This document shows, one piece after another, positions 48,764-53,338 of a stretch of DNA of 53,338 bases. The notes under the pieces were generated by a model, which did no database searches, was not told the DNA's origin, and saw nothing but the letters and a program-made list of their open reading frames with translations. The stretch's first letter is position 1, and each line of letters starts with the position of its first letter. The stretch comes from an uncultured Lachnospiraceae bacterium. Lineage in GTDB: Bacteria > Bacillota > Clostridia > Lachnospirales > Lachnospiraceae. The stretch lies in the NCBI GenBank assembly GCA_905235275.1, contig CAJOLA010000006.1, positions 1 through 53,338 on the forward strand, given 5' to 3'. The position numbers and the translations under genes were made by a program.

Positions 48764-51700
48764 TTAATCAAAAAATGACATCTGATCGCTTTCCGTCAAA
48801 TCATCTATGACATGAATTTCATTTAATTTATCGATAACACTCGCTCCTACGCCGGCCCTTTTCATAAGGTTATCCTTTGATAAAAACTTTCCGTCCTTTG
48901 CGGCACGTTCGATGTGCGCGCCCGCCGCTTCTCCTATTTTATCAACGACCTTAAAGGAAGGCATAATCTTTCCGTCTATCACCTGGAAATCAACGGCCTT
49001 TGCCTTATAGATGTCAATCGGCATAAACTCGAAGCCCCTTGCATACATCTCTTCCGCTATACGCATATCCTTTAATTCATTTACTTCCGGATCGGAAAGA
49101 GATTTCGTTTCTTCTCTCCTGCGATAGTCATCAATAAAATATTTTAAGCGCTCTTTTCCCTGTGCCATCTTTTCATAATCAAATGCTTTTTCTCTGATAC
49201 TGAAGTATGCACAGTAATATTCAAGAGGATGATAAATCTTAAAATAAGCAACACGCCATGCCATCATTACATAAGCTGCGGCATGAGCTTTTGGGAACAT
49301 ATATTTAATTTTTTTACATGACCATATATACCAATCGGGGACATTCGCCTCACGCATCAGGTCTTCCCATTCAGGCTTTAAACCTTTACCTTTTCTTACG
49401 CTTTCCATTATTTTAAATGAAAGCTCCTTATCAAGCCCCATCGATATGAGATAAATCATGATGTCATCTCTTGTACATATCGCAGTGGAGATGGTTGCTT
49501 TGCCTTCACGAAGAAGATCCTGAGTGTTACCGACCCATACATCCGTACCGTGCGCAAGTCCTGCAATTCTTACAAGGTCGGAAAACTTAGTCGGAGCCGC
49601 TTCCTTAACCATCTCCATGGCAAAGTCGGTTCCAAATTCCGGAACACCGAGAACCCCAAGTGAAGTCCCTCCGATATCATCAGGTGTAATCTTAAGAGCT
49701 GACGTATCTTTGAATAGCGACATTACACCACTGTCATCAAGCGGAATCTCAAGCGGGTCAATACCGGTTAGATCCTGCAGCTTTCTTATCATTGTCGGAT
49801 CGAGATGACCGAGAATATCCAGCTTTAACAGGTTATGATCGATACTGTGATAATCGAAGTGTGTCGTAACGGTATCCTTTGAGGAGTCGTTGGCCGGATG
49901 CTGGACCGGTGTAAACGTATCCATCTCCTCTCCTATCGGAAGAACGATTATTCCGCCGGGATGCTGTCCTGTCGTACGTCTGACTTTGACGCAGCCCTTC
50001 GCAATTCTTTTAATCTCGGCACGTCTTTTGTTAAACACGGCACCTTCCTGCTCGGCAATCGCTTTAAAATATTTCCATGTCATGGTATTTGCAAGCTCCT
50101 CTGCAACGGTCGAAACGGTACCCGCTTTAAATGTCTGACCTTTACCGAAAATAACCTCCGTATAGGCATGTGCCTTGCTTTGATATTCGTTTGAGAAGTT
50201 AAGATCGATATCAGGCTCTTTATTGCCTTTAAAGCCGAGGAATGTCTCAAACGGAATATCAAATCCCATTTTATTTAATTTTTCACCGCAGTTCGGACAG
50301 GTCATATCCGGCATGTCACATCCGGCTCCTCCGCCATAAGCCTTTACACTGTCTGATTCAAAATCAACATAGTGGCATTTTGGGCAAAGATAATGCGGAC
50401 TTAAAGGATTAACCTCGGAAATTCCTGCCATGGTTGCAACAAACGAGGAACCCACAGACCCTCTGGATCCGACCAGGTATCCGTCTTCGTTTGATTTGCT
50501 TACAAGCTTTTGCGCAATTATATAGAGTGCGGAATAACCGTTATCAATAATGGAATTAAGCTCCGTCTCCAACCTGTCAGACACCTGAGGCGGCAAAGTC
50601 TCTCCGTAAATGTCGTGCGCTTTTTTAAAGCACATATCTTTCAGGATATTATCCGAATCGGGAATCGACGGAGTACATTTGTCCGGTCGCAGGGGGCTGA
50701 CATTTTCACACATGAACATGATTTTCTCGGGATTTTCCACAACGACTTCAAAGGCCTTTTTGTCTCCCAGATAGGAAAATGATTCAAGCATCTCTTCCGT
50801 TGTACGTAAGTATAACGGCGGTTGCTTATATAACTCACGTATCGTCTTGCCGTTAGCTAAAGTTTTATTTGATTTCTTATTATCCTTATCAAACTTAATA
50901 ATGGATCTGTAGATATCATCTTCGGGATTAAGAAATCTTACGTCGCCCGTAGCGACAACAGGCTTATTTAATTTTTCTCCGAGGTAAATTATTTTTTTAT
51001 TTATGTTTTGAAGATCTTCAACACAAGAGACGTAACAGTCCTCATCTTCAATTAAATACATGTAGTTTTCAACGGGTTGAATCTCCAGATAGTCATAAAA
51101 GGATGCTCTTTTTAAAAGATCCTCATCGCTTTTACCGTTTAAAACCGCCTCAAACAGTTCACTGTCTGCCGCAGAGCTTCCGATAAGCAGACCGTCTCTG
51201 TATTCTTTTATTAAGGATTTCGGAATCTTAGGTACCCTGTAAAAATATTCCAGATGAGACAGGGATACCATACGGTACAGATTATCCTTTCCCTCCTGTG
51301 TAGTTGCAAGAAACGTACAGCTGTAAGGATGAAGTTTCTTTACGGTCTCTTTCCCGAGCTTACATGATGCAAGCAAATCATGAAGAGTAAATATATCACG
51401 CTCTTTAAGCATTTTAAGCAATTTAAGAAAAATATCGGCAGTTGCCTCGGCATCATCTACCGCCCTGTGATGATGAGAAAGCTTTACTTCAAAATGCTTT
51501 ACGAGTGCATCAAGATTGAACCTGGAAAGACCGGGAACAAGAAATTGTGACAGGGAAACCGTATCTATATAAGTGTGTTCCTTATCGATGCCAAGGTCTT
51601 TGGATTTAGACCTGATAAATCCCATATCAAATTCGGCATTATGTGCAACAAGAACACTTCCCTTGGCAAATTCCAAAAACCCGGGAAGGACACGCTCTAT

Positions 51701-53227
51701 AGTCTCTGCATCCTTTACCATTGCATCACTTATCGATGTAAGCTTTTCAATCTTATACGGTATCGGCACTTCCGGATTAATAAAAGATGAAAATCTGTCG
51801 GTTATCTCACCGTTTTCAATCTTAACGGCACCTATCTCGATTATCTTATCGTGTGTTGCGGAAAAACCGGTGGTTTCAATATCAAAGACAACATAAGATT
51901 CATCAAGTGACTGCCCCTGCTCATTAGTTACGACACTTTTTACATCATCTGCAATATACGCCTGCATGCCGTAAATAACCTGAAAATCCTCTAAGTCATC
52001 TGCCGCATGCGCACACTCGGGGAAAGAATAAACCGAAGCCGTATCGGTAATTGCAATAGCTTTATGCCCCCATTCGGCCGCCTGCTTTATGATGTCTTTT
52101 GCATAAGACACACCGTCCATCTCGCTCATTTTGGTGTGACAGTTTAGCTCGATTCTTTTTTTAAACGCATTATCTCTTCGGGGCTTTCTGCTGTCGGCAG
52201 CTTTCTTAATGCCCGATACCTTTGAAATATTTATTTCCTGATCGTACTTGCTGAATTCTGCCTTACCGCATATTCTGACAAATCTGCCCGAATAAAGCTT
52301 TGACTTATATTCCTCCAGCTGACTGTTAGGCACAAAAAAAATCACGGAAATGGAATCTTCAAAATCAGTTACATCAAGAGTATAAATTGTCTTTTCATTT
52401 TTGATGGGCTTTTCCGAAACGTTAAAAATCATCCCGCTTATTATGACTTTATCAAAGGATTCATCTATATCCTTTATCGGCGTTATCTCTCCTTCAAAGT
52501 CCTTTCCGATAATGATATCCGTTTCAGCAGTCTCTTCCTCGGAAGCATTGTCACCGGCGGTTTCTTTTGTTTTTATATTCACAACGTCAGCCGAATTTGT
52601 ATCTTCTTCTTTTGTGATTTTTTTGTTTGCATTTAAAATTTCAGTTATTCTTACCTTTAATTCGTGTTCCTTTTGTTTGTCGAATTTTCCGGTAACGGCC
52701 TGTTTTTTATCTTCAATAATGGGGACGACCATGAAGAATCTTTTATTGAACAGCTTGGTTAAATATTCAATTAAGCCTTTATCGTATGTTTCGGAGAAAA
52801 AATCATTTTCCGTAACGATGTGTAAAACACCGTCTTTAAAAAATACCTCTGATTTTTGATAAACAATATATTCTTTGTGGAAATATTTGGAAAGTTCAAG
52901 TTCTATGCTCTCTCTATAGGCATCAAGAAGTTTTTCGGGCGTATAAGCGTCGTTAAGATTATATCGGTCAAGGATTCTTAAGCCCCTTGCCATGTCATGA
53001 AAAACTCTCTTATAGAGGATTTCCTCGATTCTGATAATTATGTCTTTTGGAATAAGGACATCACTTATTGTAAAAACTCTTATAAGCGATGCATTACCGT
53101 CTTTTGTTATGGAAGTTACGATAAGCTTTTCGGCATACATAAATAAATCATCCGGAAGTGTTAAATCCGGAAATGCATCAAAAAACTTTTTCCCGTCTGA
53201 CATTATTCCATCTGTTCCTGAACGCAT
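48764..53227 (-). CDS. polC: DNA polymerase III subunit alpha, PolC type
   Basis: 1487 aa; embedded 3'-5' exonuclease (YVVFDIETTGFSATHDKIIEIGAV), OB fold, GSRGSVGSSFVATMAGI, EPDIDLNFSNEYQ, HPGGIIVLP. Confidence 0.98.
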   Translation of the reverse strand: MRSGTDGIMSDGKKFFDAFPDLTLPDDLFMYAEKLIVTSITKDGNASLIRVFTISDVLIPKDIIIRIEEILYKRVFHDMARGLRILDRYNLNDAYTPEKLLDAYRESIELELSKYFHKEYIVYQKSEVFFKDGVLHIVTENDFFSETYDKGLIEYLTKLFNKRFFMVVPIIEDKKQAVTGKFDKQKEHELKVRITEILNANKKITKEEDTNSADVVNIKTKETAGDNASEEETAETDIIIGKDFEGEITPIKDIDESFDKVIISGMIFNVSEKPIKNEKTIYTLDVTDFEDSISVIFFVPNSQLEEYKSKLYSGRFVRICGKAEFSKYDQEINISKVSGIKKAADSRKPRRDNAFKKRIELNCHTKMSEMDGVSYAKDIIKQAAEWGHKAIAITDTASVYSFPECAHAADDLEDFQVIYGMQAYIADDVKSVVTNEQGQSLDESYVVFDIETTGFSATHDKIIEIGAVKIENGEITDRFSSFINPEVPIPYKIEKLTSISDAMVKDAETIERVLPGFLEFAKGSVLVAHNAEFDMGFIRSKSKDLGIDKEHTYIDTVSLSQFLVPGLSRFNLDALVKHFEVKLSHHHRAVDDAEATADIFLKLLKMLKERDIFTLHDLLASCKLGKETVKKLHPYSCTFLATTQEGKDNLYRMVSLSHLEYFYRVPKIPKSLIKEYRDGLLIGSSAADSELFEAVLNGKSDEDLLKRASFYDYLEIQPVENYMYLIEDEDCYVSCVEDLQNINKKIIYLGEKLNKPVVATGDVRFLNPEDDIYRSIIKFDKDNKKSNKTLANGKTIRELYKQPPLYLRTTEEMLESFSYLGDKKAFEVVVENPEKIMFMCENVSPLRPDKCTPSIPDSDNILKDMCFKKAHDIYGETLPPQVSDRLETELNSIIDNGYSALYIIAQKLVSKSNEDGYLVGSRGSVGSSFVATMAGISEVNPLSPHYLCPKCHYVDFESDSVKAYGGGAGCDMPDMTCPNCGEKLNKMGFDIPFETFLGFKGNKEPDIDLNFSNEYQSKAHAYTEVIFGKGQTFKAGTVSTVAEELANTMTWKYFKAIAEQEGAVFNKRRAEIKRIAKGCVKVRRTTGQHPGGIIVLPIGEEMDTFTPVQHPANDSSKDTVTTHFDYHSIDHNLLKLDILGHLDPTMIRKLQDLTGIDPLEIPLDDSGVMSLFKDTSALKITPDDIGGTSLGVLGVPEFGTDFAMEMVKEAAPTKFSDLVRIAGLAHGTDVWVGNTQDLLREGKATISTAICTRDDIMIYLISMGLDKELSFKIMESVRKGKGLKPEWEDLMREANVPDWYIWSCKKIKYMFPKAHAAAYVMMAWRVAYFKIYHPLEYYCAYFSIREKAFDYEKMAQGKERLKYFIDDYRRREETKSLSDPEVNELKDMRIAEEMYARGFEFMPIDIYKAKAVDFQVIDGKIMPSFKVVDKIGEAAGAHIERAAKDGKFLSKDNLMKRAGVGASVIDKLNEIHVIDDLTESDQMSFFD

Positions 53228-53239
53228 AATTAACCGCCT

Positions 53240-53338
53240 TTATTCCTGCCAATTATCTATCTCTTCTCTGAGCGCTTCCAAAAGCTCACTTTCCGGTACT
53301 TTTTTAATAATCTCGCCCTTTTTTATAACGATGCCGAC
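53240..53338 (-). CDS. ispG: C-terminal end of 4-hydroxy-3-methylbut-2-enyl diphosphate synthase (partial)
   Basis: Frame read to the window edge: VGIVIKKGEIIKKVPESELLEALREEIDNWQE*; matches the IspG C-terminal pattern and the ispG-polC order. Confidence 0.7.
   Translation of the reverse strand, partial: VGIVIKKGEIIKKVPESELLEALREEIDNWQE

Overview
This window is a housekeeping segment of a Firmicutes chromosome; gene content and order suggest Lachnospiraceae (inference). I see about 49 protein-coding genes, two tRNA genes (Arg-CCG on +, Glu-CTC on -) and several strong intrinsic terminators and sigma-A-like promoters. I see no rRNA, transposon or CRISPR array. Main blocks: aroF; prp-obgE-yhbY-nadD-yqeK-rsfS; lexA with a divergent LysM/YneA-like gene; a XerS-like tyrosine recombinase; LCP / DEAD-box / rpoZ / gmk / rqcH / tyrS; efp-aroQ-aroEK-yqeG-nrdR-trpS; a LEA-like membrane protein plus pyrBI; pdxK-recO-era-M16C; a CHAP/wall-repeat protein; metA-(two small ORFs)-metY; ligA-rluB; two membrane genes-cdaA-cdaR; yebC; rpsO; ribF-truB-nrnA-rbfA-infB-ylxQ-rnpM-nusA-rimP; tRNA-Glu; polC; and the 3' end of ispG. 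No obvious new multi-gene defence or mobile system is present. The best leads are: (i) a 13-6-13 bp dif-like dyad upstream of the XerS-like gene, at a switch in gene orientation; (ii) a promoter/terminator/tRNA/terminator cassette that rimP-nusA-infB transcription appears to have to read through; (iii) an 11-bp stem that would occlude the metY Shine-Dalgarno; (iv) aroF and prp-obgE promoters that share a -35 element; (v) two uncharacterised membrane proteins apparently coupled to the diadenylate cyclase; and (vi) an unassigned structured non-coding region at the left edge. All calls come from reading the sequence and ORF translations; no database search was possible.
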